NCBI RefSeq assembly: GCF_900142755.1
Contig: NZ_FRCA01000009.1
Coordinates: 50,317-114,316, forward strand
Reading direction: 5' to 3'
DNA length: 64,000 nt
From: Halomonas cupida
GTDB taxonomy: Bacteria > Pseudomonadota > Gammaproteobacteria > Pseudomonadales > Halomonadaceae
Part shown: piece by piece, positions 1 through 8,677 of the stretch
How the letters are laid out: each line of letters opens with the position of its first letter
Numbering within the stretch: the first letter of the stretch is position 1
Position numbers and translations under genes: made by a program
The notes under the pieces: model-generated
Told to the model about the DNA's origin: nothing
The model's database searches: none
Seen by the model: only the letters and a program-made list of their open reading frames with translations

Positions 1-42
1 GAACCCCGAACCCCGAACCCCGAACCCCGAACCCCGAACCCC
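1..42. repeat. GAACCCC heptamer tandem array (cut by window edge)
   Basis: Six consecutive copies of the seven-base unit GAACCCC open the window and probably continue to its left. The same unit forms a longer array at 23,656-23,720, so this is a dispersed intergenic tandem repeat of this genome. No gene is visible in it. Confidence 0.9.
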
Positions 43-110
43 GGCTCTTGCTTGTAATCCAGGGTGCGGCACCGTACTGCTCGAAGCTCGCGACTTTCAG
101 CTGCTCTGGG

Positions 111-419
111 TCAAACGTCTGTGGCGCCCACACCAAACATATCGAATACCAGTCGGCGTCCTGTGTTGGTGACGATCAGGCGGCCCTTGTCGTTGTACCG
201 GGCGGCGCCGTTGTTCAGCAGGCGGCGCAGGCGGGCGGAGGTTTCGCGGCTGTCGGTAAGCTGGTCGAGGGTGTCGGCGTCCAGACCACGATTGCTGTCG
301 GTCAGGGTTTCCAGGACACCACCGCAGCGATACAAGGCCTGGGCCATGGCGGCCAGGTCGATGCGGATATCGGTATCCGCTGATTGAGCTGCGATGTTGC
401 GATCGACGGGAGTGGACAT
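111..419 (-). CDS. Small hypothetical protein, 102 residues
   Basis: I do not recognise this protein. It is a soluble, mixed-charge sequence with no signal peptide or membrane segment. The C-terminal part (YNDKGRLIVTNTGRRLVFD) looks like a compact folded domain, and the leucine-rich middle is probably helical. The reading frame shows G/C-rich third positions like its neighbours, which supports real coding. It lies between two tandem-repeat arrays and is transcribed in the same direction as argF. The ribosome binding site is weak, so the start is uncertain. Confidence 0.5.
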   Translation of the reverse strand: MSTPVDRNIAAQSADTDIRIDLAAMAQALYRCGGVLETLTDSNRGLDADTLDQLTDSRETSARLRRLLNNGAARYNDKGRLIVTNTGRRLVFDMFGVGATDV

Positions 420-485
420 GAAAGAGGGCTCATCAGAAGACGATGAGTCCAGTATAAGGCTCGCAGGGTATTAGACCAAGGTCTA

Positions 486-632
486 GTGTTCTGCGAGCTA
501 CGAGCTACGAGCTACGAGCTACGAGCTACGAGCTACGAGCTACGAGCTGGCACATGTTCGTTCCCGACGAACATGTGCACTTCCCACGTCCCTGTGGGGC
601 ACGAGCCAGGAGCCAGGAGCTACGGAGTGCCT
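486..632. repeat. TACGAGC heptamer array plus paired hairpins
   Basis: From about 491 to 547 the unit TACGAGC is repeated about eight times. It is followed by a near-perfect inverted repeat around 549-577 (CACATGTTCGT, short loop, ACGAACATGTG), then a CCCACGTCCCTGTGGG-type hairpin and a duplicated GAGCCAG motif. The reverse complement of the heptamer recurs at 23,820-23,875, and related hairpins recur at about 8,180-8,235 and 60,600-60,780. It lies downstream of argF and may act in transcript 3' ends; that is inference. Confidence 0.8.
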
Positions 633-637
633 GTCTG

Positions 638-1558
638 TCAGTGGTGGACCTGGCCAATCAGTAGAAATTCGATCAGTGCCTTCTGGGCGTGCAGGCGGTT
701 ACCGGCTTCCTGCCAAACCACGGCACGCGGATCGTCGAGGAGTGTCTCGCTGATTTCCTCGCCCCGGTGAGCGGGCAGACAGTGCAGGAAGAGGACATCT
801 TCCTTCGCCTTGTCGAGCATGGCTTCGGTCACCTGGAAGCGAGCAAAGTCGGCCTCGCGGCGCGCCTGTTCCTCTTCCTGACCCATGGAAGCCCAGACAT
901 CCGTGGTGACCAGGTCGGCGTCCTGTACCGCCTGCATGGGGTCACGAACGATGGTCACTCGATCGCCAGCGGCAGTGAGGATGTCTTCGCGGGGATCATA
1001 GCCTTCCGGACAGCAGATGCGCAGTTGGAAGTCGAACTGACGAGCGGCGTTGATCCAGGAATGACACATATTGTTGCCGTCACCGATCCACACCGCGGTA
1101 CGACCCTGTACGGAGCCGCGCAGCTCAGTCCAGGTCATGACGTCGGCGAGTAACTGGCAGGGGTGGTAGTCGTCGGTCAGGGCGTTGATGACCGGTACCG
1201 AGCTGGCGGCGGCGAATTCTTCCAGTCCGGAATGGGAAAAGGTCCGGATCATCACCGCATCGACCATCTCCGAGAGCACACGGGCGGTGTCGCCAATCGG
1301 CTCGCCGCGACCCAACTGAGTGTCACGTGGCGACAGGAACAACGCGTGCCCGCCGAAATGCGCCATGGCGGTCTCGAAGGAGACACGCGTACGCGTGGAA
1401 GATTTCTCGAAGATCATCGCCATGGTGCGATTGGCAAAGGGGGTATAGGTCGGACCATGCTCACGCAGACCATTCTTGATGGTGATGGCGCGCTGGATGA
1501 GGTAACGCAACTCATCCTGGTCGAGGTCCAGCAGGGTCAGGAAATGGCGGGCAGCCAT
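638..1558 (-). CDS. argF: Ornithine carbamoyltransferase
   Basis: This enzyme transfers the carbamoyl group of carbamoyl phosphate to ornithine, giving citrulline in arginine biosynthesis, in the cytosol. The protein has 306 residues, normal for the family. The carbamoyl-phosphate motif STRTR is at 54-58 within the context [13 protein letters not shown], and the late ornithine/active-site loop reads HCLPAHRG. I chose the ATG at 1558 because the homologous N-terminus begins with MAARHFLTL and a GGAG sits just upstream; the open frame continues 25 codons further without homology. argG, the next pathway enzyme, lies 1.5 kb away on the opposite strand. No ARG box was located. Confidence 0.95.
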   Translation of the reverse strand: MAARHFLTLLDLDQDELRYLIQRAITIKNGLREHGPTYTPFANRTMAMIFEKSSTRTRVSFETAMAHFGGHALFLSPRDTQLGRGEPIGDTARVLSEMVDAVMIRTFSHSGLEEFAAASSVPVINALTDDYHPCQLLADVMTWTELRGSVQGRTAVWIGDGNNMCHSWINAARQFDFQLRICCPEGYDPREDILTAAGDRVTIVRDPMQAVQDADLVTTDVWASMGQEEEQARREADFARFQVTEAMLDKAKEDVLFLHCLPAHRGEEISETLLDDPRAVVWQEAGNRLHAQKALIEFLLIGQVHH

Positions 1559-1742
1559 GGCGACTCTCCAACGAGGAAAAAACGACCATCCTAGAGGAGG
1601 GAGGAGTGGATGCGCAATCTGGATAGGCATCATAGAATAGGGTAAGGAATCACGGTCATTTCACGCCGAGCATTGAAATTGTGCTTGTGTGCCCGCATCG
1701 TGTTTGCCCGACTTACTGCACCAAACGCATTCAGGAGCCGTA

Positions 1743-2093
1743 ATGAGCACCACTCTAGAGAACATCCAGCGCCAGATCAGCGAGAACCCGATCCTGATCT
1801 ACATGAAGGGATCCCCACAGCTGCCGCAGTGTGGTTTCTCCGCTCAGACCGTGCAGGCGCTGATGGCCTGTGGTGAGCGCTTCGCTTTCGTCAACGTGCT
1901 GGACAACCCGGACATTCGTGCTGAACTGCCGAAATACGCCAACTGGCCGACCTTCCCACAGTTGTGGGTGGAAGGTGAGCTGGTCGGTGGCTGCGACATC
2001 GTCGTCGAGATGCACAACAGCGGCGAACTCGAGCCGTTGATCAAGCAGGCCGCCGAGCGGGCTGGCCAGAACGAGGAAAACCCGGGCCAGTAA
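1743..2093 (+). CDS. grxD: Monothiol glutaredoxin (Grx4 type)
   Basis: A 116-residue monothiol glutaredoxin that carries or delivers [2Fe-2S] clusters, bound with glutathione as a homodimer or with BolA. The CGFS active site is at residues 30-33, after the KGSPQLPQ loop typical of Grx4. The WPTFPQLWVEGELVGGCDIV segment holds the glutathione-binding TFPQ and GGCD motifs. The start at 1743 follows a CAGGAG ribosome binding site; the open frame extends 18 codons upstream without family similarity. It is a single gene followed by a terminator hairpin shared with rnt. Confidence 0.95.
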   Translation: MSTTLENIQRQISENPILIYMKGSPQLPQCGFSAQTVQALMACGERFAFVNVLDNPDIRAELPKYANWPTFPQLWVEGELVGGCDIVVEMHNSGELEPLIKQAAERAGQNEENPGQ

Positions 2094-2138
2094 GGGCTTC
2101 AGCCTTACTGGAAAGAAGACAGAGGTGGAACGGATACA

Positions 2139-2174
2139 GAGAGCCCCGGGGAGCAGGACTGCCTCGGGGCTCTC
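2139..2174. terminator. Bidirectional terminator between grxD and rnt
   Basis: The arms AGAGCCCCGGGG and CCTCGGGGCTCT form a 12-pair stem with one mismatch around a short loop, between the convergent ends of grxD and rnt. It could end transcription from both sides. Confidence 0.7.
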
Positions 2175-2201
2175 TACGTATAGCTTCTGTGTCCGGGAAG
2201 G

Positions 2202-2867
2202 TCAGTCCTCGTCGAGTCCCTGTTCCTGCTGTGCCAGTCGCCATCCGCCAAGGTCCTTGTAACGATTGACCATGGCGCAGAACAGCTCAGCGGTACGCTC
2301 GGTATCGTAGCGTGCCGAGTGGGCCGAGCTGTTGTCGAACTCGATACCCGCCGCCCGACATGCCCGTGCCAGCACCGTCTGACCATATATCAGGCCGGCG
2401 AGTGATGCGGTATCGAAGCTCGAAAAGGGGTGGAAGGGGTTGCGCTTGATATCACAGCGGTTCACTGCTGCATTGAGGAAGCCGTGATCGAAGGCTGCAT
2501 TGTGTCCCACGAGAATGGCACGGGTACAACCATGCGCCTTGATCGACTTGCGTACCGGGCGAAATATCTCGCCGAGGGCTTCGGATTCGCTGACCGCTAC
2601 CTGCTGGCGTAGCGGGTCATTGAGCCGAATGCCGGTGAAGTCGAGGGCCGACTGCTCGATGTTGGCTCCCTCGAACGGCTTGATATGGTACGCATGGGTG
2701 GCATCGGGCAGCAGATTGCCCTCGGGATCCATGGTCAGCGTCACCGCAGCGATCTCGAGAATGGCGTCCTGTTCGGGGTTGAACCCGCCTGTTTCGATAT
2801 CCACTACCACCGGCAGAAAACTGCGAAAACGCTGAGCCATGAGTTCGCGGGCAATCAGCTCGCTCAT
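2202..2867 (-). CDS. rnt: Ribonuclease T
   Basis: A DEDDh 3'-5' exoribonuclease that trims tRNA CCA ends and matures stable RNAs; it works as a homodimer in the cytosol. The first acidic motif reads VVDIETGGF (D23 and E25), [13 protein letters not shown] holds the second acidic motif, and [14 protein letters not shown] holds the final His and Asp. The length of 221 residues fits the family. The start at 2867 is preferred over the ATG five codons upstream because AAGGAG lies at the right distance before it. It faces grxD with a terminator between. Confidence 0.93.
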   Translation of the reverse strand: MSELIARELMAQRFRSFLPVVVDIETGGFNPEQDAILEIAAVTLTMDPEGNLLPDATHAYHIKPFEGANIEQSALDFTGIRLNDPLRQQVAVSESEALGEIFRPVRKSIKAHGCTRAILVGHNAAFDHGFLNAAVNRCDIKRNPFHPFSSFDTASLAGLIYGQTVLARACRAAGIEFDNSSAHSARYDTERTAELFCAMVNRYKDLGGWRLAQQEQGLDED

Positions 2868-3056
2868 GAACTTCTCCTTCATCTACTGGGCTCGTCTGGT
2901 AACTCCAGACTCAAACGGCGCAAGTCTAGCAGCTTGGACAACTCACGTCCCGTAACCGCTAACCGGTATTCGCGCTGCAACAGGCGCGCTATAATCGGCG
3001 GCCTAATGGCGCTCGGCGCGTCAGTCAACTGTTGTTCGAATAAAGGAGCCCCCAGC

Positions 3057-4274
3057 ATGTCCGATGTCAAGAAGGTCGTGCTCGCCTATTCCGGCGGCCT
3101 GGACACGTCCGTCATCGTCAAGTGGTTGCAGGAAACCTACAACTGTGAGGTGGTGACCTTCACTGCCGACATCGGCCAGGGGGAAGAGGTGGAGCCGGCG
3201 CGCGCCAAGGCGGAAGCACTGGGCGTGAAGGAAATCTACATCGAGGATCTGCGCGAGGAGTTCGTTCGTGATTACGTCTTCCCGATGTTCCGTGCCAACA
3301 CCATCTATGAAGGCGAGTACCTGCTCGGCACCTCCATTGCCCGTCCGTTGATCGCCCGTCGTCTCATCGAGATTGCCAACCAGACCGGTGCTGATGCCAT
3401 CTCCCATGGCGCCACCGGCAAGGGCAATGATCAGGTGCGGTTCGAGCTGGGTGCCTACGCGCTCAAGCCGGGCGTCAAGGTTATTGCTCCCTGGCGTGAG
3501 TGGGATCTGAATTCCCGTGAAAAACTGATGGCCTACTGCCAGCAGCACGATATCCCGGTGGACTTCAACAAGAAGAAGAAGTCTCCGTACTCCATGGACG
3601 CCAACCTGCTGCACATCTCCTACGAGGGTGGCATTCTCGAGGATCCCTGGGCCGAAGCTGAAGACGACATGTGGCGCTGGAGTGTCTCGCCTGAGCAGGC
3701 GCCGGATACCCCGACCTACATCGAGCTGACCTATGAGCGTGGCGACATCGTGGCCATCGATGGTGTGCCGATGAAGCCCCATGAGGTACTGGAGAAACTC
3801 AACAAGCTGGGCGGCGACAACGGCATCGGTCGTCTCGATATCGTCGAGAACCGCTATGTCGGGATGAAGTCCCGTGGCTGCTACGAGACTCCTGGCGGCA
3901 CCATCATGTTGCGTGCCCACCGCGCCATCGAATCGCTCACTCTGGACCGTGAGGAGGCTCACCTGAAGGATGAGCTGATGCCGAAGTACGCCAAGGTCAT
4001 CTACAACGGTTACTGGTGGAGTCCCGAGCGTCGCATGCTGCAGGCGGCCATTGACGAGACCCAGCGCAACGTCTCCGGCGTGGTGCGCATGAAACTCTAC
4101 AAGGGTAACGCCACTGTGGCGGGCCGTCGCTCCGACCAGTCGCTGTTCGATGAGTCCATCGCGACATTCGAGGACGACAAGGGCGCCTACGATCAGAAGG
4201 ATGCTGAGGGCTTCATCCGCCTCAACGCCCTGCGCTTGAGGATTGCGGCCGGCAAGGGTCGCCGTCAGGATTGA
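3057..4274 (+). CDS. argG: Argininosuccinate synthase
   Basis: This enzyme joins citrulline and aspartate with ATP to form argininosuccinate, the step after ArgF. The 405-residue protein starts [18 protein letters not shown], so the PP-loop ATP-binding motif AYSGGLDTS lies at 10-18. [13 protein letters not shown] and the [17 protein letters not shown] segments are family hallmarks for citrulline and aspartate binding. The start at 3057 follows AAAGGAG; the frame is open upstream without homology. It is divergent from rnt and followed by a strong hairpin terminator. Confidence 0.97.
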   Translation: MSDVKKVVLAYSGGLDTSVIVKWLQETYNCEVVTFTADIGQGEEVEPARAKAEALGVKEIYIEDLREEFVRDYVFPMFRANTIYEGEYLLGTSIARPLIARRLIEIANQTGADAISHGATGKGNDQVRFELGAYALKPGVKVIAPWREWDLNSREKLMAYCQQHDIPVDFNKKKKSPYSMDANLLHISYEGGILEDPWAEAEDDMWRWSVSPEQAPDTPTYIELTYERGDIVAIDGVPMKPHEVLEKLNKLGGDNGIGRLDIVENRYVGMKSRGCYETPGGTIMLRAHRAIESLTLDREEAHLKDELMPKYAKVIYNGYWWSPERRMLQAAIDETQRNVSGVVRMKLYKGNATVAGRRSDQSLFDESIATFEDDKGAYDQKDAEGFIRLNALRLRIAAGKGRRQD

Positions 4275-4306
4275 TCGACGCCCTGGCCAATCGGAGTCTA
4301 GTATTC

Positions 4307-4338
4307 AACCGGGGCAATAGTGCCCCGGTTTGCTTTTG
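4307..4338 (+). terminator. Rho-independent terminator after argG
   Basis: AACCGGGGCA and TGCCCCGGTT pair perfectly around the tetraloop ATAG and are followed by TGCTTTT. It ends 15 bases before the start codon of the HlyU-family gene, which therefore probably needs readthrough or a promoter in the hairpin region. Confidence 0.8.
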
Positions 4339-4352
4339 CAGGGGAGACAGCA

Positions 4353-4652
4353 ATGCTCAGGAAACTGTTGGGAGGCCTGTTCCAGTCGGGTGACAGGAAG
4401 CCTGATCAAGTAGTAGCCGCAGAGGCTGTCGAGTATCGCGAGTACCTGATTGTTTCGCAGCCGGAGTCTCAGGGTGGGCAGTATCGTGTCAGCGGTGTGA
4501 TTCGCAAGCCGGCAGCCGACGGCGACGATCGGGAATTCCGTTTCGAGCGCTCGGACCTGTGCCCATCAAGGGAGGCCTGTGATGCGTTGATGATTCAGAA
4601 GGCCCAGCGCTTCATCGACGAAATGGGCGAAGAGATGTTTGCCTCTCACTGA
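4353..4652 (+). CDS. HlyU-family protein
   Basis: A 99-residue protein of the HlyU family, known from Vibrio as a transcriptional activator of hemolysin genes; most proteobacterial members are uncharacterised. The recognisable core is EYREYLIVSQPESQGGQYRV, then EFRFERSDLCPSREACDALM and a C-terminal helix ending GEEMF. A short hydrophobic N-terminus (MLRKLLGGLF) is usual for the family. I chose the ATG at 4353 for its GGGGAGA ribosome binding site. It sits alone between the argG terminator and a GST. The regulatory role is inferred from family name only. Confidence 0.75.
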   Translation: MLRKLLGGLFQSGDRKPDQVVAAEAVEYREYLIVSQPESQGGQYRVSGVIRKPAADGDDREFRFERSDLCPSREACDALMIQKAQRFIDEMGEEMFASH

Positions 4653-4770
4653 TGACGTGCAGTGGTAGCTCGGCAGGGTTTGGTGACTGGGTTTGGTGAC
4701 AGAGCTTTGTGTGATAATGGATCCAGGCTGCCGGAATTGACTCCTGGCTTGCCTGAAGAGGATGGACGCC

Positions 4771-5445
4771 ATGATTCGACTGCATCACCTCGAGAATTCT
4801 CGCTCCCAGCGCATCGTCTGGTTACTCGAGGAACTTGAGGTCGATTACGATATCGAGTTTCACCGCCGTGACCCGAGAACCATGCTGGCGCCTGATACCT
4901 TGAAACGCCTCCATCCTTTGGGTAAGTCGCCTCTCATCGTCGATGAAGATGCCGGCGGGCGAGTGGTGGCGGAGAGCGGCACCATCATCGAATACCTCCT
5001 GGAGCGCCATGACGGTGATTTCCGGCTATCGCCAGATCCCGGTCATGAAGATCGCCAGGACTACCTTTTCTGGCTGCATCATGCCGAGGCGTCCGCTATG
5101 CCACCGCTGGTGATGTCTCTGGTGTTTTCTCGTCTCGGCAAGTCACCCGTGCCCTGGTGGTTACGCCCGTTGGGGCGCCGTTTCGCGGCCGGAGTTCGTC
5201 AACGCTATCTGGGCCCGGAAATCTCTCGGTTGCGCCAGTTCTGGGAGGATAGCCTGGCTGATCGCCAGTGGTTCTCGGGGAATGCCTTCAGTGCTGCGGA
5301 TATCCAGATGAGCTTCCCACTGATGGCGTTGGCCAGTCGTGCGGGCCTGGAGGGGTGTCCGCGACTGGAGGACTTTCTGCAGCGTGTCAGGGATCGAGAT
5401 GCCTACCGTCGGACTCTGGAGAAGGTCGGTGACCTGACACTCTGA
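4771..5445 (+). CDS. Glutathione S-transferase family protein
   Basis: A 224-residue cytosolic GST. The N-terminal thioredoxin-fold domain reads MIRLHHLENSRSQRIVWLLEE, with the catalytic Ser/Arg region at SRSQR, and the cis-Pro region near KSPLIVDED followed by the glutathione-binding ESGTIIEYL. The C-terminal helical domain carries FSAADIQMSF, the usual N-capping motif. The start at 4771 fits an AGAGG nine bases upstream better than the ATG at 4762. The substrate is unknown. Confidence 0.85.
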   Translation: MIRLHHLENSRSQRIVWLLEELEVDYDIEFHRRDPRTMLAPDTLKRLHPLGKSPLIVDEDAGGRVVAESGTIIEYLLERHDGDFRLSPDPGHEDRQDYLFWLHHAEASAMPPLVMSLVFSRLGKSPVPWWLRPLGRRFAAGVRQRYLGPEISRLRQFWEDSLADRQWFSGNAFSAADIQMSFPLMALASRAGLEGCPRLEDFLQRVRDRDAYRRTLEKVGDLTL

Positions 5446-5538
5446 TTTGCCGGGGTTGCGGAGCCTGTCATCGACGTTTTCCTCATGACGCTGCAACACC
5501 ATGAACCTACCAGACACCATACGATCAAGAGGTCAGAA

Positions 5539-6516
5539 ATGATGTATCGGCTAATCTCCACGATAGCCCTGCTGGTGGCCACAGGTTCGGCCTATGCCGT
5601 TGAGGTCGAGCCTCTCGTAAGCCCCCAGTGGCTCGATGAACACCTTCAGGATGACAATCTTGTCGTGCTCGATATTCGCTCCAGTGTCGATAACGGGGGA
5701 GATCGCTCGAGTTTCGAGAAGGCTCATATCCCCGGCAGTATCTACTCCAGCTATACCGAAGACGGCTGGCGCGAAACCCGCGATGGCGTGCAGGGCATGA
5801 TGCCACCGGTCGCCAGCCTCGAACGTCTGATCGGAGGGCTGGGCATCACCAATGACGATACCGTGGTGATTGTGCCGGCCGGCACTGGCGCGACGGATTT
5901 CGGCAGTGCCGCTCGGGTGTTCTGGACCTTCAAGGTACTCAGCCATGACGAGGTAACCATCCTCGATGGTGGACTTGTTGGTTGGAAGGAAGCGGGGCTC
6001 GAGGTCGCTAGTGGCGAGGCGCGGTATCCGGATCCGGCACGTTTCGCAGCTGAGCTCGATGACTCGTTACTGGCTACCACTGATGAAGTCGAGGCCGCTG
6101 GAGAGTCTCGAGTGCAGTTGGTGGATGCGCGTCCGGAGGGCTTCTTCAGTGGTGACACTCAGTCTCCAGCCACGGCCGCTCCCGGCACCATTCCCGGTTC
6201 GCTGAACCTGCCCTATGAGCAGTTCCTGCATGACGATCAAGGCGCATGGCATCTGGATACTGCCGAAGTGAGCGCGCGTCTGCAGGCCGCGGAGTTGAGT
6301 GGTGATACTCCGATGGTATCGTTCTGCAATACCGGCCACTGGGCGGCAACGGATTGGTTCGTGCTGAGTCAGATTGCTGGCTTCGAGGACGTGGCGCTCT
6401 ATGATGGTTCCATGGCTGAGTGGAGCCAGGATGAGTCCAGGCCGATTCAGGTCGCCAAGCGTGGGCTGGGTAAGGTGCTGGATGCACTGGGGATCGGCGA
6501 CGACAACGAAGGCTGA
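5539..6516 (+). CDS. Exported thiosulfate/mercaptopyruvate sulfurtransferase (two rhodanese domains)
   Basis: A 325-residue periplasmic sulfurtransferase. A signal peptide (MMYRLISTIALLVATGSAYA) precedes two rhodanese domains. The first (about 25-160) lacks the catalytic cysteine: its loop reads VPAGTGATDFG. The second holds the active cysteine in SFCNTGHWAA. It should move sulfane sulfur from thiosulfate or 3-mercaptopyruvate to cyanide or a thiol acceptor. The gene is followed by a YeeE/YedE sulfur-compound transporter, suggesting joint handling of imported sulfur. AAGAGG precedes the tandem ATGs at 5539 and 5542, so the exact start is ambiguous by one codon. Confidence 0.88.
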   Translation: MMYRLISTIALLVATGSAYAVEVEPLVSPQWLDEHLQDDNLVVLDIRSSVDNGGDRSSFEKAHIPGSIYSSYTEDGWRETRDGVQGMMPPVASLERLIGGLGITNDDTVVIVPAGTGATDFGSAARVFWTFKVLSHDEVTILDGGLVGWKEAGLEVASGEARYPDPARFAAELDDSLLATTDEVEAAGESRVQLVDARPEGFFSGDTQSPATAAPGTIPGSLNLPYEQFLHDDQGAWHLDTAEVSARLQAAELSGDTPMVSFCNTGHWAATDWFVLSQIAGFEDVALYDGSMAEWSQDESRPIQVAKRGLGKVLDALGIGDDNEG

Positions 6517-6602
6517 CGCCGGAGCCAGATGCATTGGTGGTAGTTCGGGTGCCGAGCTGAAGGCGAGGCGCCCCTGGTTTTCCCCTGTTGACGAGATTGG
6601 TG

Positions 6603-7811
6603 ATGAGTGAGGTAGCGGCTGCGACGCTCGGTTCGCAACGACCGAGGGTGGATGGATTCGTGGTAGGCCTGGCATTGGCCGGGATGTTGCTGGTGGGCGG
6701 CCTGGTTTGGCTCGAAACGGCGCCTTTTCTGGTAGCGCTGTTTGCTGTTGGTGTGGTACTTGGTGTGGCGCTGTATCACGGCGCCTTTGGCTTCACCGCG
6801 GGCTGGCGAAACCTGGTGACCACAAGGCGTGGTGCCGGTATGCGTGCGCAGTTGCTGTTGTTCGCGCTGGCCTCGCTGATCATGATTCCGTTGCTCGGCA
6901 GTGGCCAGCCTGGTCTGGTCGGTGCAGTGGCTCCGATCGGCGTGTCGCTGGTGGTGGGCTCCTTCCTGTTCGGGGTCGGCATGCAACTAGGGGGCGGCTG
7001 CGGCTCGGGTACGTTGTTTACCGTAGGAGCCGGAAATATTCGTATGCTGGTGACCCTGCTGTTCTTCATTATCGGAGCCGTGGTGGGGTCCATTCATCTG
7101 CCCTGGTGGCTGGACTTGCCCTCCATGGATCCGGTGAGTCTGATCCAGCTTGCCGGCGTGCCCGGCGCCATTGCCATCCAGTGGGCCGGACTGGGGCTGG
7201 TCATGTTGTGGGTCAACCGGATCGAGCGTCGAGCTCACGGTGATATTCAGCGGGGAGAGCTGCGGCTCGCCCCAGCGCAGGGAGGCTGGTGGCGCACTCT
7301 GTTGACCGGTCGCTGGCCCTTTGCCTGGGCGATTCTGGTGCTGGCGATCGGCAATGCGTTGACGTTGGCCATTGGCGGTGCCCCCTGGGGCATCACCTTT
7401 GCCTTCAATCTATGGGGAGCCAAGGCGCTGCAGGCCATCGGTGTGGACATGAGCCAGTTCGAGTTCTGGACTTGGGACTATCCTGCCATGGCTTTGGCTG
7501 ATTCGGTGCTGGTCAATATCACGTCGGTGATGAACTTTGGCTTGCTGCTGGGGGCCATGTGGGCGGCAGGAATGGCCAATCGCTTCAATGAAGCCAGTCG
7601 CAAGCGACCTGAAGGCCGACAGTTTCTGGCGGCCATCATCGGTGGTCTGTTGCTGGGTTATGGCGCGCGGCTGGGTTTTGGCTGCAATATCGGCGCACTG
7701 TTCTCGGGGCTGGCGTCGGGTAGCCTGCATGCATGGGTATGGTTTGGCTGTGCCTTTGTCGGCTCTCTGATCGGCATTCGATTGCGGCCGATGTTCCGTC
7801 TGCCCAATTGA
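6603..7811 (+). CDS. YeeE/YedE (TsuA-like) sulfur-compound transporter
   Basis: A 402-residue polytopic inner-membrane protein of the YeeE/YedE family, whose TsuA members import thiosulfate through conserved cysteines. Two pseudo-symmetric GxxxGxGCxxG-type signatures are visible: QLGGGCGSGTLFTVGAGN in the first half and RLGFGCNIGALFSGLASGS in the second. I see roughly ten or more hydrophobic segments. It follows the exported rhodanese by 86 bases and precedes a small membrane protein, probably as one transcript. The start could also be the ATG at 6588. Thiosulfate as substrate is inference. Confidence 0.88.
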   Translation: MSEVAAATLGSQRPRVDGFVVGLALAGMLLVGGLVWLETAPFLVALFAVGVVLGVALYHGAFGFTAGWRNLVTTRRGAGMRAQLLLFALASLIMIPLLGSGQPGLVGAVAPIGVSLVVGSFLFGVGMQLGGGCGSGTLFTVGAGNIRMLVTLLFFIIGAVVGSIHLPWWLDLPSMDPVSLIQLAGVPGAIAIQWAGLGLVMLWVNRIERRAHGDIQRGELRLAPAQGGWWRTLLTGRWPFAWAILVLAIGNALTLAIGGAPWGITFAFNLWGAKALQAIGVDMSQFEFWTWDYPAMALADSVLVNITSVMNFGLLLGAMWAAGMANRFNEASRKRPEGRQFLAAIIGGLLLGYGARLGFGCNIGALFSGLASGSLHAWVWFGCAFVGSLIGIRLRPMFRLPN

Positions 7812-7828
7812 GCAAGGAGGAGACCGAG

Positions 7829-8023
7829 ATGCAAGCTGCCTACAAACGTTATCGCGTAATCGCCTTCCTGGTTGCGGTACTGGTGTTGATTCTGGCCGAT
7901 CATCTGGCGAGTCCTACCTTTGCCTTCAACATGGGCGATGGACATGCCAGAACGGCGCTCAATCAACGTGATGCTTCGGCCTGTGCACCCTGTGGCGCGC
8001 CTTGTCCGTCAACGAGGGAATGA
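7829..8023 (+). CDS. Small single-span membrane protein
   Basis: A 64-residue protein with one hydrophobic helix (VIAFLVAVLVLILADHLA, residues about 10-27) and a C-terminal tail containing CAPCGAPC. A strong AAGGAGGAG ribosome binding site and only 17 bases after the transporter support a real, co-transcribed gene. The paired cysteines could handle sulfane sulfur, fitting the two genes upstream, but this is a guess. I do not recognise the family. Confidence 0.65.
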   Translation: MQAAYKRYRVIAFLVAVLVLILADHLASPTFAFNMGDGHARTALNQRDASACAPCGAPCPSTRE

Positions 8024-8290
8024 GCGAGGGGGGAGATGCGAGCACCGAGTCGCGAGCTATGAGTACGCTACGCTCGAGCATGGATCCAGCCGCGAGTATC
8101 GAGCTTCGAGGACGCTACGCTCGAGCTTGAACCCCAAAGAAGTGTACGGAATTGCCGGTTTGGCGCTGAGCTGCTCGCGACCCACAGGGATGTGGGTAGT
8201 GCGTTTGTTTGTCTGGAACGAACATGGCTGGCTCGAAGCTCGCGTCTCGAGGCTGGGTTCATGGGACAACTCGGCACTCGCGGCTCGTCG
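8024..8290. repeat. Intergenic GCTACGCTCGAGC-type repeats and hairpin
   Basis: This gene-free stretch holds degenerate copies of a motif containing TACGCTACGCTCGAGC (near 8,052 and 8,110), also found at 23,580-23,655 and 46,690-46,805. A CCCACAGGGATGTGGG hairpin near 8,178-8,196 resembles those at 580-600 and 60,640-60,770. Short open frames across it are translations of the repeats, not genes. Confidence 0.75.
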
Positions 8291-8291
8291 C

Positions 8292-8585
8292 TTACGGCTC
8301 CTTCTGAGACCTGCGCTGCGGTATCTTCGGCCCCAGCGGGCCAAGCCATAGCCATACCTGCAACACGACCAATACCGGCAGTAGCCAGTCCGGTGCGCCC
8401 ACTGTCCATACCAGCACCCGGTGGATCATGAAGGCGGTGAGGCCACCGAGCAGCCCCAGGACCGGGAACATCAGAGGCCGTTCGCTGCCTGGGCGTCGGC
8501 TGAGGCGAAACAGCGAGCCGGTGAAGGCGCCGAAGCTGACTGCCATGGCCAGCGGGAGCCAGAGTTCACGAAGCACATCCTGCAT
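8292..8585 (-). CDS. Small membrane protein, hypothetical
   Basis: A 97-residue protein with three hydrophobic segments (about 8-26, 38-55 and 64-83) and a basic C-terminal tail. I do not recognise the family. The frame has G/C-rich third positions. It lies on the same strand as nth, just downstream of it. The low-complexity repeats beginning at its 3' side may extend into its last codons. Confidence 0.55.
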   Translation of the reverse strand: MQDVLRELWLPLAMAVSFGAFTGSLFRLSRRPGSERPLMFPVLGLLGGLTAFMIHRVLVWTVGAPDWLLPVLVVLQVWLWLGPLGPKIPQRRSQKEP

Positions 8586-8677
8586 CAGTTGCCGCTCATG
8601 CGAAGGGTTTCCGATAGCCTACTGAGTTGGGGCGGCAATGACGCTACCACTTTGGTCTGGGCGACCGTCCTGCCGCT

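Noticed and set aside
486..547. CRISPR array
   Set aside because: Units are seven bases long, directly tandem and without spacers. The same holds for the arrays near 23.7 and 23.85 kb.
8057..8344. Small proteins encoded across the repeat blocks at 8.0-8.4, 46.6-46.9 and 60.6-60.8 kb
   Set aside because: The frames are translations of the repeated modules, lack ribosome binding sites and recur wherever the repeats occur.
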